Part shown: positions 1-8,714 of the stretch, piece after piece
Layout: the number at the start of each line of letters is the position of its first letter
How positions within the stretch are numbered: position 1 is the first letter of the stretch
Source of the DNA: an uncultured Alphaproteobacteria bacterium
GTDB lineage: Bacteria > Pseudomonadota > Alphaproteobacteria > Bin65
Length of the DNA stretch: 42,017 nucleotides
NCBI GenBank assembly: GCA_947259335.1
Contig: CAMYMQ010000296.1
Location: forward strand, 1 to 42,017
Direction of reading: 5' to 3'
Translations under genes and position numbers: made by a program
The notes under the pieces: model-generated
The model's input: only the letters and a program-made list of their open reading frames with translations
Told to the model about the DNA's origin: nothing
Database searches by the model: none

Positions 1-1
1 C

Positions 2-322
2 CACACGGTCGTCCTGCCCCACGCCGCCGCCTACAACGCGCCGGCCGCGCCCGAGGCCATGGCCCGCGTCGCCCGCGCCCTGGAGAGCGTCGACGCGGCC
101 GAGGGGCTCTACGACCTCGCCGTCGCCATCGAGGCGCCGGTGTCGCTGCGCGAGATCGGCATGCGCGAGGAAGACCTCGCCCGCGCCGCGGAGATCGCGG
201 TCCAGAATCCCTACTACAATCCCCGCGAGATAACAGAACGGGGGATCCGGGCCCTGTTGGACGACGCCTTTCACGGGCGCCGTCCATCGGGGCAGAGTTC
301 GCCTGGAGCCGATACAAGCTAA
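2..322 (+). CDS. Maleylacetate reductase, C-terminal fragment (gene starts before the window)
   Basis: Frame 2 is open from the first base and closes at TAA 320-322, giving the last 106 residues. The stretch HTVVLPHAAAYNAPAA, followed by a helical segment ending LYDLA, by APVSLREIGM and by NPYYNPR, matches the C-terminal all-helical domain of maleylacetate reductases, a branch of the iron-containing alcohol dehydrogenase family. Known members reduce maleylacetate to 3-oxoadipate with NADH in the hydroxyquinol, resorcinol and chlorocatechol pathways, in the cytoplasm. The nucleotide-binding N-terminal domain lies outside the window, so intactness cannot be judged. The next gene starts 30 bp downstream on the same strand, so co-transcription is possible. 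Recognition is by residue pattern only. Confidence 0.85.
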   Translation, partial: HTVVLPHAAAYNAPAAPEAMARVARALESVDAAEGLYDLAVAIEAPVSLREIGMREEDLARAAEIAVQNPYYNPREITERGIRALLDDAFHGRRPSGQSSPGADTS

Positions 323-351
323 CTGTATCGGTCGTGGTTAAAGGAAACGCA

Positions 352-2676
352 ATGATGTCAGGTGCGGAAGGACGAGGGACATTGCGCGTTGAGGACGCGC
401 GCCTGCTGCGCGGCAAAGGGCGATTCATCGACGACCAGAAACGCCCGAATCAAGCGATTGCTTACTTTCTGAGGTCGCCCGTCGCGCACGGGACAATTGA
501 CCGAATTGATGTTGTTGAGGCCTTGGCACTCCCTGGCGTTTTAGCCATCTACACTGGGAAGGATATTGCTGCGGACGGGCTTGGTCATCCGCCAATGCAG
601 TCGCCGCTGAGGCGACCTGATGGTCAACCAGCCTTTCACTCGCCGCATCCGGGTCTGGCTCAGGACAAAGTTCGCTATGTCGGCGACCCTGTTGCCATGA
701 TCGTCGCTGAGTCGATTGCGCAGGCGAAGGATGCGGCTGAACGAATCGAAATTGTGTTCGGCGATCTTCCCGCGAACGCGGCTACAGATCGCGCGACTAA
801 CGACGATACGCCGGACGTCTGGGACGAGAACCCAGGAAATGTCGCCGCTGTCTATCAGGTCGGTGACGCGCAAGGCACCGAGTCAGCATTCGCGTCGGCT
901 GCTCACGTTGTCAAGCGCCGCTTTGTGATCTCGCGCGTTCACGCGCAATATATGGAGCCGCGCGGTGTACTGGGCGAGTACGACGAGGCGGACGGGCAGT
1001 ACACGCTAACTGTGGACGCTCAATATCCTCACCGGGTTCGACATGTTCTGTCGGAATTTATCCTCAAGGTTTCCGAGCGGGACGTTCGGGTCGTTTGTGG
1101 CGATATCGGCGGCGGCTTTGGCGCGAAGGGATGGCAATATGTCGAGCACCGGTTGGCTTTGTGGGCTGCCCGCAAACTCGGCAGACCGATCAAGTGGACC
1201 TGCGAGCGGTCCGAAGTCTTGCTCGCCGACGAACACGCTCGCGACGACGTAACCGATGCGGAGCTGGCCCTGGATGCCAATGGCAGCATGCTAGCGCTGC
1301 GTGTTCAAACTCAGGTGAATGTCGGCGCCTACGTATCTTCTGTCCGCAACTTCGGGCCAGCGATCGGTGCCGTCGGCCTTCTGGTGGGAACCTATGCCAT
1401 CCCTAAGGCTCACGTCACGGTCATATGCGTTCAGACCAACACCAACCCGACAGCCCCCTACCGTGGCGCGGGCAGGCCGAATGCAAATTTCGTTATCGAG
1501 CGCATGGTCGACGAAGCCGCGCGCGAGCTCAACATCGACCGAATCGAGCTGCGGCGCCAGAACCTGATCCCACCAACGGCGATGCCGAACAAGACTCCAC
1601 TCACTTTTACTTACGACTGCGGCGCGTTCGAGCTGGGGCTCGACAAGCTCCTCGATCTTGCCGATGTCGCGAATTTTGAGGTCCGGCGTGCCGAGTCCCA
1701 AAAACGCGGCTGCCTTCGCGGGCTTGGTATTGCCAATGCAATCGAGCAGGCAGCTGGGATCGAAATGGAGTTCGCCGAGATCCGGTTCAACCGTTCCGGC
1801 TCGGCACTTATCTTGGTCGGAACTAAGAACCAAGGACAAGGCCACGAGACCATGTATCAGCGGATCGCGGCCGATTGTCTCGGCTTAGATATTTCGCAGT
1901 TTAGGGTCGTGGAAGGCGATACCGACAAGGTCGCCTACGGGGTTGGCACCATGGGATCGCGTTCAGCTGTAATGGGCGGATCGGCGGTGTATCTGGCCGC
2001 GCATAAGGTTATTGCCAAGGCGAAACGGATCGCTGCACATCTAATGGAGGTCTCGGAGGACGATCTCGCATTCGAGAATGGCCGTTTCACCGTTGCTGGC
2101 ACCGACCGCAGCATCGCGCTCAAAGAGTTGGCACGCCGTGCGTTCGAGCCAGCCTGGCTCCCCCACGGCCTTGAGCCAGGCCTATACGAAACCGCAACCT
2201 TTGGTGATACACGCTACACATTCCCAAACGGGTGCCATGCCTGCGAGGTCGAAATCGATCCGGAAACAGGCGAAGTCCAGATCGTTTCCTATGCAGTCGT
2301 CGAAGATGTCGGAACCGTGATTAACCCCATCACACTGGCAGGACAGATGCACGGTGGCATTGCCCAGGGAGCAGGGCAGATCTTAACCGAACAGATCGTC
2401 TATGATGACACTGCCCAACTGCTGTCTGGGTCGCTGATGGACTATGCGTTGCCCCGGGCGATCGACATTCCACCTATCCTTACGGAGAGCAATCCCGTAC
2501 CGACTAAACAGAATCCGTTGGGGGTAAAAGGCGCCGGTGAAGCTGGAACCTGTGGGGCGATGCCGGCCGTAATGAACGCTATAACGGACGCTCTGGCGCA
2601 GGTAGGTGTCACAGCACTCGATATGCCGGCAACGCCAGCGCGGGTGTGGAAAGCGCTGAATAATCGTACCCAGTAA
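352..2676 (+). CDS. Xanthine dehydrogenase-family molybdopterin-binding (CoxL-like) subunit
   Basis: The 774-residue product has the layout of the large subunit of molybdenum hydroxylases: an N-terminal aldehyde oxidase a/b-hammerhead domain (from GKGRFIDD onward) and a C-terminal molybdopterin-binding domain. Recognisable stretches are DIGGGFGAKG, the PYRGAGRP loop, GQGHETMYQ and GVKGAGEAG, whose Glu is the usual catalytic base. The RGAGR loop differs from the CSFR loop of true CO dehydrogenases, so CO oxidation is unlikely and the substrate is unknown. I place the start at ATG 352 because AAGGA (341-345) lies 6 nt upstream; an in-frame GTG at 334 is the alternative. No FAD or 2Fe-2S subunit gene is in view, although the family normally works as a three-subunit enzyme. 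It may be transcribed with the upstream reductase fragment. Confidence 0.9.
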   Translation: MMSGAEGRGTLRVEDARLLRGKGRFIDDQKRPNQAIAYFLRSPVAHGTIDRIDVVEALALPGVLAIYTGKDIAADGLGHPPMQSPLRRPDGQPAFHSPHPGLAQDKVRYVGDPVAMIVAESIAQAKDAAERIEIVFGDLPANAATDRATNDDTPDVWDENPGNVAAVYQVGDAQGTESAFASAAHVVKRRFVISRVHAQYMEPRGVLGEYDEADGQYTLTVDAQYPHRVRHVLSEFILKVSERDVRVVCGDIGGGFGAKGWQYVEHRLALWAARKLGRPIKWTCERSEVLLADEHARDDVTDAELALDANGSMLALRVQTQVNVGAYVSSVRNFGPAIGAVGLLVGTYAIPKAHVTVICVQTNTNPTAPYRGAGRPNANFVIERMVDEAARELNIDRIELRRQNLIPPTAMPNKTPLTFTYDCGAFELGLDKLLDLADVANFEVRRAESQKRGCLRGLGIANAIEQAAGIEMEFAEIRFNRSGSALILVGTKNQGQGHETMYQRIAADCLGLDISQFRVVEGDTDKVAYGVGTMGSRSAVMGGSAVYLAAHKVIAKAKRIAAHLMEVSEDDLAFENGRFTVAGTDRSIALKELARRAFEPAWLPHGLEPGLYETATFGDTRYTFPNGCHACEVEIDPETGEVQIVSYAVVEDVGTVINPITLAGQMHGGIAQGAGQILTEQIVYDDTAQLLSGSLMDYALPRAIDIPPILTESNPVPTKQNPLGVKGAGEAGTCGAMPAVMNAITDALAQVGVTALDMPATPARVWKALNNRTQ

Positions 2677-2845
2677 CTCAACGGGTTTTGCAGGGTATTG
2701 GTCCAATCGAATTCGAACAACCTGGCTTTAAGTGCTGGCTGCGTGTTTCGCTGCTGACCTGAGCTCGCGAAAGAGATGATAGTTTAGATTAGAAAAGCGC
2801 GGCGCAATGAACTCACGCGGGAGCGAGCTCTTCTTAGGAGCGGGG

Positions 2846-2871
2846 GGCGGCCGGAGCGATCCGGCCCCTTT
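2846..2871 (+). terminator. Possible terminator hairpin after the CoxL-like gene
   Basis: GGCCGG (2849-2854) pairs with CCGGCC (2861-2866) around loop AGCGAT, extended by two G-C pairs across a bulged C, and is followed by only three T. It lies about 170 nt after the stop codon. The short T-run makes it a weak candidate. Confidence 0.3.
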
Positions 2872-2887
2872 CGTATGTGCCGATGAC

Positions 2888-2922
2888 CCTATAGTTCCAC
2901 TTCTATTTCCTGGAACTATAGG
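2888..2922. repeat. Perfect 12-bp inverted repeat, 11-nt spacer
   Basis: CCTATAGTTCCA (2888-2899) is the exact reverse complement of TGGAACTATAGG (2911-2922), separated by CTTCTATTTCC. No T-tract follows, so a terminator is unlikely. A protein-binding dyad or a recombination-site half-repeat pair are possible readings. Confidence 0.7.
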
Positions 2923-3454
2923 CAGATATGGGCCTTCAAGATAAAATATGACATCTTTTCAATAATATATACACCTTAGAGGTTCAGCTTTGAGTTCGTG
3001 ACTTCCCACCCACCCTCCTGTTCTGAAGAGGGAGGGAGGTGAAGCGATGGAGAGCTGGGAAGGAGTTGGTTGGTGGATGCAAGGTGCTGGGGAGGAATCG
3101 GTAGCAAGCGTACGTGCACCGGGGCTCGAGAGGACCGACTGAATTTCGCCAACGCCACGGTCATGATCGAGTCGCCTGGGTCAGCGCCCGTCGAAGGTTG
3201 ATCCGATCCGCTCCCGCTGTCGTCTTCGACAGGTTGTCGGCGAAATTTTCTAGCAGCGAAAAATTTCCGAGATCAACAATTCGAAGAACTCGATCTTGGG
3301 ATGGGCGGCCGTGTCATGCCGTGATGTTGAATGAAAATAATTTTCAACTACAGAACAACTTTTGGTCCTAAATTACAACTTAACATGACTAGTAATTGAC
3401 TCTTTCTTCCAAAACGTGTCCACTCACCGGCACCAAAGACGGGGAGAGGGGGCC

Positions 3455-4102
3455 ATGACCGACGCTCAGAGGGCGGTGCAGATCGCCATGTCCTACGCAG
3501 AAGATGCGCAGCAGCACATGCGTGCAGACAACTATGCCGAAGTTCTGGAGAACGTCGGGCTGGCAGCTCGGCAGATGCGGGGCGTCCAGGATAACGGTGA
3601 CAAATATGACATTACGGTTGACGGTGACGAGCGCCTGGTCACTGCTGCGCAATTGCGAGCACACATTTTGCAACTAGAGGGAACGGCTCTTGGCTTAATG
3701 GGTAAACACCAAAAGGGTGTCAAGGCTCTGGACCGTGCCATATCGTATGACCCGACCAACGCGAACCTCCACATGATCCAGGCGCAGCTATATCTAGGCT
3801 GCGGTAACAAGAGGGCGGCCAAGAAGGCTTCGCTACGAGCCGCAGAGCTTGACCCGAACAATATCGAAATCGCGAAGGAAGCCGACCGCGTTGGCAATCA
3901 GTCCGGCGCGGCCCTTCGTATCGGGACCTTCACCGGCAGCGTCAAGACCCTGTTGGGTCTCATTGTCATGGGCGGACTTATGCTCGGCATTTTGTTGTTC
4001 GAGCGGCCTCTTTCCGATGAATCTACCGCGGGACTCGGGTTTTGGGTTGTGGCGTTTTGGGGCGGCGCCTGGTGGTACTGGAGGCGCAGGCGTGGACGAT
4101 GA
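3455..4102 (+). CDS. TPR-repeat membrane protein coupled to the downstream DNA-pump ATPase
   Basis: The 215-residue product has a soluble N-terminal part with tetratricopeptide-like helices, clearest at about residues 88-140 (GVKALDRAISYDPTNANLH, then RAAELDPNN), and two C-terminal hydrophobic segments at about 161-181 and 190-209 ending in an Arg-rich tail. This suggests a cytoplasmic TPR scaffold anchored to the inner membrane. I choose ATG 3455 because a GGAGAGGGGG stretch ends two bases upstream, reaching back to 3442; the frame also offers GTG 3416. The stop at 4100-4102 overlaps the GTG start of the ATPase by 11 bp, so the two are probably translationally coupled and may form one complex. 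No named family is recognised beyond TPR. Confidence 0.75.
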   Translation: MTDAQRAVQIAMSYAEDAQQHMRADNYAEVLENVGLAARQMRGVQDNGDKYDITVDGDERLVTAAQLRAHILQLEGTALGLMGKHQKGVKALDRAISYDPTNANLHMIQAQLYLGCGNKRAAKKASLRAAELDPNNIEIAKEADRVGNQSGAALRIGTFTGSVKTLLGLIVMGGLMLGILLFERPLSDESTAGLGFWVVAFWGGAWWYWRRRRGR

Positions 4103-6065
4103 GGTTTGGGATGCCATTCCCGGTATACTCGGCGGCTTGCTCGACCACCTGAAGGTTCGCCAGAACTACCCTCATCGGATCCTGCCCAAGCCCAATAACC
4201 CGAAGAAGCTGCGGTCGAAGATAGGCACGTTCGATCTAGACGACCTGCCGCCCTTCGAGCATTTCCACGAACTCTTCGTTGAGTTCCGCAGCGAGCTGTT
4301 CGAGCTGTGCGGCCTGACCCGGGCGCCCGAGAAGCTCAAGGACGTTCACCGCATCTACGACCTCTACCAGCGGCACGATGACGTTCTCGCCTATATCGGC
4401 ATCCTGTGCGAGCGGTTTGCCGAGGACCTGGCCGAGCGCATCCCGAGTGAAGAGACAGCACAAATTATCCCCACGACCGTGGGCGACGCCATCGACCTGC
4501 CGGCGTATGTGAAGTTCATCTATGGGATGGTGCTCAGCGGCTATATCTGCGGCGACCCAGTGCTGGATGCCTCGATCGAGCCGCTTAAGGAACAGCTCAT
4601 CGAAGGCGCGTTGGTCGGGTCGCAGATCACCCGAGAGGAGGCGGAGAACCGACCCGACAAGCTCAAGCTGCCGGACGACAAGAGCGACCCGATGCTCTGG
4701 ATCCAGGGGACGCCCTTCGAGACGATCGTCAATCACTATCTGGCGTATCCCATTCCCGACTCGATGCGTTTCGAGCATCAGCACATCGTCGCCGGATCGG
4801 GGTGGGGCAAGACCCAGACCATTCAGAACTTCATTGCGTACGACCTTCCTGCCGTCGCCGAGGGCAAGGCGAGCGTCATCGTCATCGACAGCCAGGGCGA
4901 TCTCATCAACAACATTTCGCGCCTCCGTTGGTTCTACAACGGTGCGCTTGAAGACAAGCTCACCCTCATCGAGCCGAAGGACATCGAGTATCCCGTCGTC
5001 CTCAACCTCTTCGACGTGAACCGAGAGCGCGTCGGCGACTATTCTTCCCTCATCCAGGAGCAAATCCTGAACGGCACGATCGAGCTGTACGATTTCGTGT
5101 TCGGGTCGCTCCTGGGCGCCGAGATGACGTCCAAACAAGGCACGCTGTTCCGCTACATCATGCGGCTCATGCTCCAGATTCCCGACGCCAATATCCACAC
5201 CTTCAGGAAGCTCATGGAGCCGGACGGCTATGAGCGCTACAGGCCGTATATCGAGCGGCTCGACGGCACTGCCCGGGCCTTCTTCGAGACCGAGTTCGAC
5301 AGCCGGGAGTTCAAGCAGACCAAGAGCCAGGTGCTGCGTCGGCTGTGGGGCATCCTGGAGAACCGCACTTTCGAGCGGATGTTCTCCCACCCCAATAACA
5401 AGCTCGACCTGTTCTCCGAGATGAACGAGGGTCGGATGATCCTCATCTCGACGTCGAAGGACCTGCTGAAGCAGAACGGCTCCCAGATTTTCGGCCGCTT
5501 CTTCATCGCGATGATCGTGCAGGCGTGTCTGGAGCGTGCCGCGTTGCCGCCGGATAAACGCACACCTTGCTATGTCTACATCGACGAAGCGCAGGACTAT
5601 CTGGACGAAAACGTGGCGCTCATTCTGGAGCAGGCGCGCAAGTACAACGTCGGCGTCATCATGGCCCATCAGTATCTGGGCCAGCTCAGCCCGAAGCTCC
5701 AGGAGGCATTCGCCGCCAATACGTCAATCAAGATGGCCGGCGGCGTGTCGGCGAGGGACGCGCGCGCAATGGCGGCCGAGATGCGCTGTGGCCCCGAATA
5801 TATCGAGAAGCAGCCCCGCGGCTCCTTCGCTATTTCGCTCAGGGGCAAGGTGCTCAGCTACAAGACCAAGCTCGGTCTGATGGAGGGTCTCGATCACATG
5901 ACCGAGGAGCAGTTCGCCGAAATCCGCGACGAAATGCGCGCGAAGTACGCCGTTCATTATTCACAAATCCGTGAGCAAGACGAGCGCATGGACGAACATC
6001 CAGAATCAAATACCGACATAGTAGAACCCGAAGAAGATCCAACTAAGCCTGCATCTTCCTGGTAG
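4092..6065 (+). CDS. VirD4/TraD/HerA-type DNA-translocating ATPase
   Basis: The 657-residue product carries a P-loop ATPase core: Walker A AGSGWGKTQT at about residues 232-241, the strand VIVIDSQGDLI after it, and Walker B YVYIDEAQDYL at about 493-503, followed by MAHQYLGQL, a sensor-like segment common in TraG/VirD4 and HerA/FtsK-like pumps. Known relatives are hexameric ATPases that move DNA through conjugation pores or during processing. The acidic tail (DIVEPEEDPTKP) is unusual but short. The start is GTG 4092, with GGAGG at 4080-4084 seven bases upstream, inside the end of the TPR gene. Downstream after 19 bp is a replication-relaxation family gene, a partner often seen with such ATPases. 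Longer upstream in-frame starts would run antisense-like through the TPR gene and are unlikely. Confidence 0.88.
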   Translation: MDDEVWDAIPGILGGLLDHLKVRQNYPHRILPKPNNPKKLRSKIGTFDLDDLPPFEHFHELFVEFRSELFELCGLTRAPEKLKDVHRIYDLYQRHDDVLAYIGILCERFAEDLAERIPSEETAQIIPTTVGDAIDLPAYVKFIYGMVLSGYICGDPVLDASIEPLKEQLIEGALVGSQITREEAENRPDKLKLPDDKSDPMLWIQGTPFETIVNHYLAYPIPDSMRFEHQHIVAGSGWGKTQTIQNFIAYDLPAVAEGKASVIVIDSQGDLINNISRLRWFYNGALEDKLTLIEPKDIEYPVVLNLFDVNRERVGDYSSLIQEQILNGTIELYDFVFGSLLGAEMTSKQGTLFRYIMRLMLQIPDANIHTFRKLMEPDGYERYRPYIERLDGTARAFFETEFDSREFKQTKSQVLRRLWGILENRTFERMFSHPNNKLDLFSEMNEGRMILISTSKDLLKQNGSQIFGRFFIAMIVQACLERAALPPDKRTPCYVYIDEAQDYLDENVALILEQARKYNVGVIMAHQYLGQLSPKLQEAFAANTSIKMAGGVSARDARAMAAEMRCGPEYIEKQPRGSFAISLRGKVLSYKTKLGLMEGLDHMTEEQFAEIRDEMRAKYAVHYSQIREQDERMDEHPESNTDIVEPEEDPTKPASSW

Positions 6066-6084
6066 GCGCCGCTAAACTGCACGC

Positions 6085-7050
6085 ATGGAATATGGCGTGC
6101 ACAAACGGCGACCGAAGAAGACGCGCGACCCACGGGGGTTGCCCTTTCCGCGGATTACGGAACGGGATTTACTCGTCTTCGCGCTCCTGCAGGAATACCG
6201 GTTCTTGCGAACCAACTTCCTGCACAAGTTGGTCGAGGTCAGGACCGGTGTGGCGCACAATTACGTCGCCTTCCGCGCGCGCCTAGCACTGCTAAGGCAT
6301 CACGCCTACCTGAAGCTGCCGCGCCAGCAGTTCCAATACGACAACTTCCTCTACACCAACGACATCTACGAGCTGGAGCCGAAAGGAGCGGCCGAGCTCC
6401 GGAAAGCCGGGCTCTATGATCACGAAATCGGCGAGGTTCGGCACGGCGAAGGGCAGCACGGTATCCGGTCGCTCGCGCACGCGCTTCAGATCTGCGACAT
6501 CATCGCGGACCTGGAGATCGGCGCCGCGCAGCACGGCCATGTCCGGTTCATGCCGCCGCACGAGGTCTATCGGAAGATGAACCGGCGGCTGTCGATGAAA
6601 GCGACCGCCCGGCACAACGAGCAGAGCAAGACGCTCGAGGTCACGCCGGATGCGGTCGCTGGACTGGAGTACACGAGCAACGGCACGAAGTCGTACCGGG
6701 CGCTGCTGATCGAGGCGCACCAGAACACTGAGCCGTACTTTCGCGCGACGCTCGACCAGAAGAGCCATCTCCGGGAGCTCCTCGCCTATAAGGATATCGC
6801 CGATCGCGGCACCTACAAGCGGGCGGGACTTCCCAACATGCTTGTGCTCTTCGTCACCGTCTCGAAGCGGGTCCAGGAGGGGCTCATGGCAGCGAGCACG
6901 GACGTCACCAACGGTAAGGGCCTGCCGACGATCCTTTACAAGCACATGCCCAAGCTCGGTACAATCCCGCCGCCGAAGCCGGCTGGCGATCTTCTCAACA
7001 CGCCCTGGGATCGGGTTGGCTACGCGCCGATCGACCTCAGGGCAGCGTAG
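6085..7050 (+). CDS. Replication-relaxation family protein
   Basis: The 321-residue product starts with a basic stretch (HKRRPKKTR), then ITERDLLVFALLQEYRFLRTN, which has the winged-helix signature of the Replic_Relax family (PF13814), whose members were described around mobilisable plasmids. The middle contains RSLAHALQICDI and a segment YRALLIEAHQNTEPYF, resembling the acidic strand region of a degenerate nuclease-like fold. The start ATG 6085 has no strong RBS; it follows the ATPase stop by 19 bp. Together with the preceding two genes it forms a TPR-ATPase-DNA-binding module, probably for DNA handling of the mobile element. Biochemical function is not established for the family. Confidence 0.75.
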   Translation: MEYGVHKRRPKKTRDPRGLPFPRITERDLLVFALLQEYRFLRTNFLHKLVEVRTGVAHNYVAFRARLALLRHHAYLKLPRQQFQYDNFLYTNDIYELEPKGAAELRKAGLYDHEIGEVRHGEGQHGIRSLAHALQICDIIADLEIGAAQHGHVRFMPPHEVYRKMNRRLSMKATARHNEQSKTLEVTPDAVAGLEYTSNGTKSYRALLIEAHQNTEPYFRATLDQKSHLRELLAYKDIADRGTYKRAGLPNMLVLFVTVSKRVQEGLMAASTDVTNGKGLPTILYKHMPKLGTIPPPKPAGDLLNTPWDRVGYAPIDLRAA

Positions 7051-7101
7051 CCGAACGGGTGAAGCGACCTCTCGCCCGCTACATTGCGCGCGATGGAATA
7101 G

Positions 7102-7389
7102 CTACGCTTCTGTCGCCGGCCGCTCGACAATGACGCGACCGCGCCCCCGGCGCAGCAGATAACCGCCGCGCGGAATCGACAGCTTGTTCTTCTCGATCAG
7201 CGGCTGCAGCGCTTCCTGGATGCGATCGGCGTTCTTGTCGGTGCCATTCGCTGCAGAAGTCTTCTTCGAAGCGAGCCATTTTGCAAACGCTTCCTCGGCA
7301 ATGTCGTCGCCGATGGATTTGCGAAGAGCGTTAAGCTTCCGCAACTCGCCCTTGGTCAGTTCCTTGGCGTCGGGAAGTTTCTTGGCCAT
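7102..7389 (-). CDS. Small basic protein of unknown function
   Basis: The 95-residue product starts at an ATG with AGGAG seven bases upstream on the minus strand, which supports it as a real gene. It is Lys/Arg-rich with a helical N-terminal half (KELTKGELRKLNALRKSIGDD cut at about residues 9-29) and a basic C-terminal segment GGYLLRRGRGRVIVERP that could form a DNA-binding beta element. No family is recognised. It lies tail-to-tail with the replication-relaxation gene and upstream of, and on the same strand as, the second VirD4-like ATPase, with 149 bp between them. A nucleic-acid-binding accessory role is inference only. Confidence 0.65.
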   Translation of the reverse strand: MAKKLPDAKELTKGELRKLNALRKSIGDDIAEEAFAKWLASKKTSAANGTDKNADRIQEALQPLIEKNKLSIPRGGYLLRRGRGRVIVERPATEA

Positions 7390-7538
7390 TCGATAGACTC
7401 CTAATCTGCCCCCAAAGTCAGGCGAGCATATAGACTGTCATGCTCGTTAGGAAAGCGTTTCTCCTCAAATACCTCGGGCATTTGATGGGTCAGGATCCCG
7501 CAATGCCGAGATCTAAGGTGCGCAACAATACTCGTTCT

Positions 7539-8714
7539 CTACAGCGGACTTAAGGTTGTCGCGCTGAAGGGCGCCGACGGAGATCCGTCGATCATCAGCT
7601 TGATGTAGATGTCGTGGTTCGGCAGGTTCAGCAGATCGACGCGGTCGAACACCGGCTCGAATTCGCGCGCGATCAAGCCGGCGTCGTGCGCTCCCAAGCG
7701 GAACGAGATCAACGTCCCAGCATTGCCGAGAACGGCATGCCCAATGTCCGGGTCGAGTTGGTGCAGATACTGATGCGCCAGAATTGTACCCACGCCGAAC
7801 TTGCGAAGCTCGGAAAGCATCTCGGCCAGGGCCAGCGTCGTGAAGTTTTGGAACTCGTCGACATAGACGTAGAAGGGCCGCCGCCCGGTTTCCTCGATAT
7901 TGGCGCGGCTGAACGCCGCCAGACCCAGCGACGTGACCAGCAGGCCGCCGAACAGCGCCGAGCTGTCGGCGCCGATCTTTCCCTTGGAGAGGTTGACCAG
8001 CAGGACTTGGCCCTGGTCCAGGACCGTGCGCAGGCGGAGCTGGCCGTCACTGCGCGTCAGGATGTGGCGCAGGGTAGGGTCGGCGAGGAAGGCGCCGGCC
8101 TTGTTCTGGATCGGGGCGATGCCGTCGGCTTGGTAGCGGAAGGAGTATTTGGGAAATTCCGACTTCCAGAAGGTCCGCACCTGCTCGTTCTCGACGTGAT
8201 CGAGGGCCTGCTCCCGGAAGTCCTTGTCGGTCAGCATCAGCAGGATGTCGGGCATGGTCGCCGAGGGCTGGTCGAGCAGCGCGAGCAAAGCATTGCGCAG
8301 AATGTGCTCCATCCGTGCGCCCCAGGCGTCGTCCCACATCTTCTTGAACACGTCGAGGAGACCCGAGGCCACCAGCGGCCGGAGTCCGGGGCTGACGCGG
8401 GCGAGCGGGTTGTAGCCGTAGGGCTGTTTCCGGTCGGGGAGGTCGAGATAGACGGTGTCGGCCGTCCGGTGCGGCGGGATGGTCGCCGCGACCCGTTCCA
8501 CGAAATCCCCGTGCGGGTCGATCAGGGCACAGCCGCGGCCCTCTTCGATGTCCTGGCGGATCAAGGTTTCCAGGAGCGTCGTCTTGCCGGTCCCGGTCTT
8601 GCCGATCACGTACATGTGCGAGAGCCGGTCGCGCTGCTTGATGCCGAAGGTCCGATCGGGCTTCCGGTGGTTGGTGCGCGCGAAATACGAAACTTGGTCC
8701 TGTGAGTTCTCCAT
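7539..8714 (-). CDS. VirD4/TraG-like conjugative-transfer ATPase
   Basis: The 391-residue product has Walker A GKTGTGKTTL at about residues 38-47, LIDPHGDFVERV shortly after, and Walker B FYVYVDEFQNF at about 279-289, followed by ILAHQYLHQL and the TraM-recognition-like end RLGAHDAGLIAREFEP. This is the type IV secretion DNA-binding ATPase fold, shorter than classic VirD4 (about 600 residues) and without N-terminal membrane helices. I place the start at ATG 8714; an upstream in-frame TTG at 8747 has no better signal. It diverges from the DUF3768 gene. A second, different DNA pump lies at 4092-6065, but neither pore nor relaxase genes are visible, so a mobilisable element that borrows a transfer channel is one reading. 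Confidence 0.85.
   Translation of the reverse strand: MENSQDQVSYFARTNHRKPDRTFGIKQRDRLSHMYVIGKTGTGKTTLLETLIRQDIEEGRGCALIDPHGDFVERVAATIPPHRTADTVYLDLPDRKQPYGYNPLARVSPGLRPLVASGLLDVFKKMWDDAWGARMEHILRNALLALLDQPSATMPDILLMLTDKDFREQALDHVENEQVRTFWKSEFPKYSFRYQADGIAPIQNKAGAFLADPTLRHILTRSDGQLRLRTVLDQGQVLLVNLSKGKIGADSSALFGGLLVTSLGLAAFSRANIEETGRRPFYVYVDEFQNFTTLALAEMLSELRKFGVGTILAHQYLHQLDPDIGHAVLGNAGTLISFRLGAHDAGLIAREFEPVFDRVDLLNLPNHDIYIKLMIDGSPSAPFSATTLSPL

Larger units (their letters stand above)
2677..3454. other. Long intergenic region with hairpins
   Basis: No convincing gene is present in these 778 bases; the short ORFs lack RBS and family signals. The stretch is AT-richer than its surroundings, especially 2925-2990 and 3240-3410. 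It holds a GC hairpin (2846-2868), a perfect 12-bp inverted repeat (2888-2922), a purine/pyrimidine-rich imperfect inverted repeat near 3007-3042, and a small dyad GAAATTTT/AAAATTTC (3242-3249 and 3260-3267). It marks the junction between the catabolic genes on the left and the mobile-element genes on the right. Confidence 0.5.

Noticed and set aside
4236-5669. 477-codon minus-strand ORF
   Set aside because: It lies wholly antisense to the VirD4/HerA-type ATPase, whose motifs are clear; high GC makes long mirror ORFs common.
7614-8705. 363-codon plus-strand ORF
   Set aside because: Mirror of the second VirD4-like ATPase on the minus strand; no family features.
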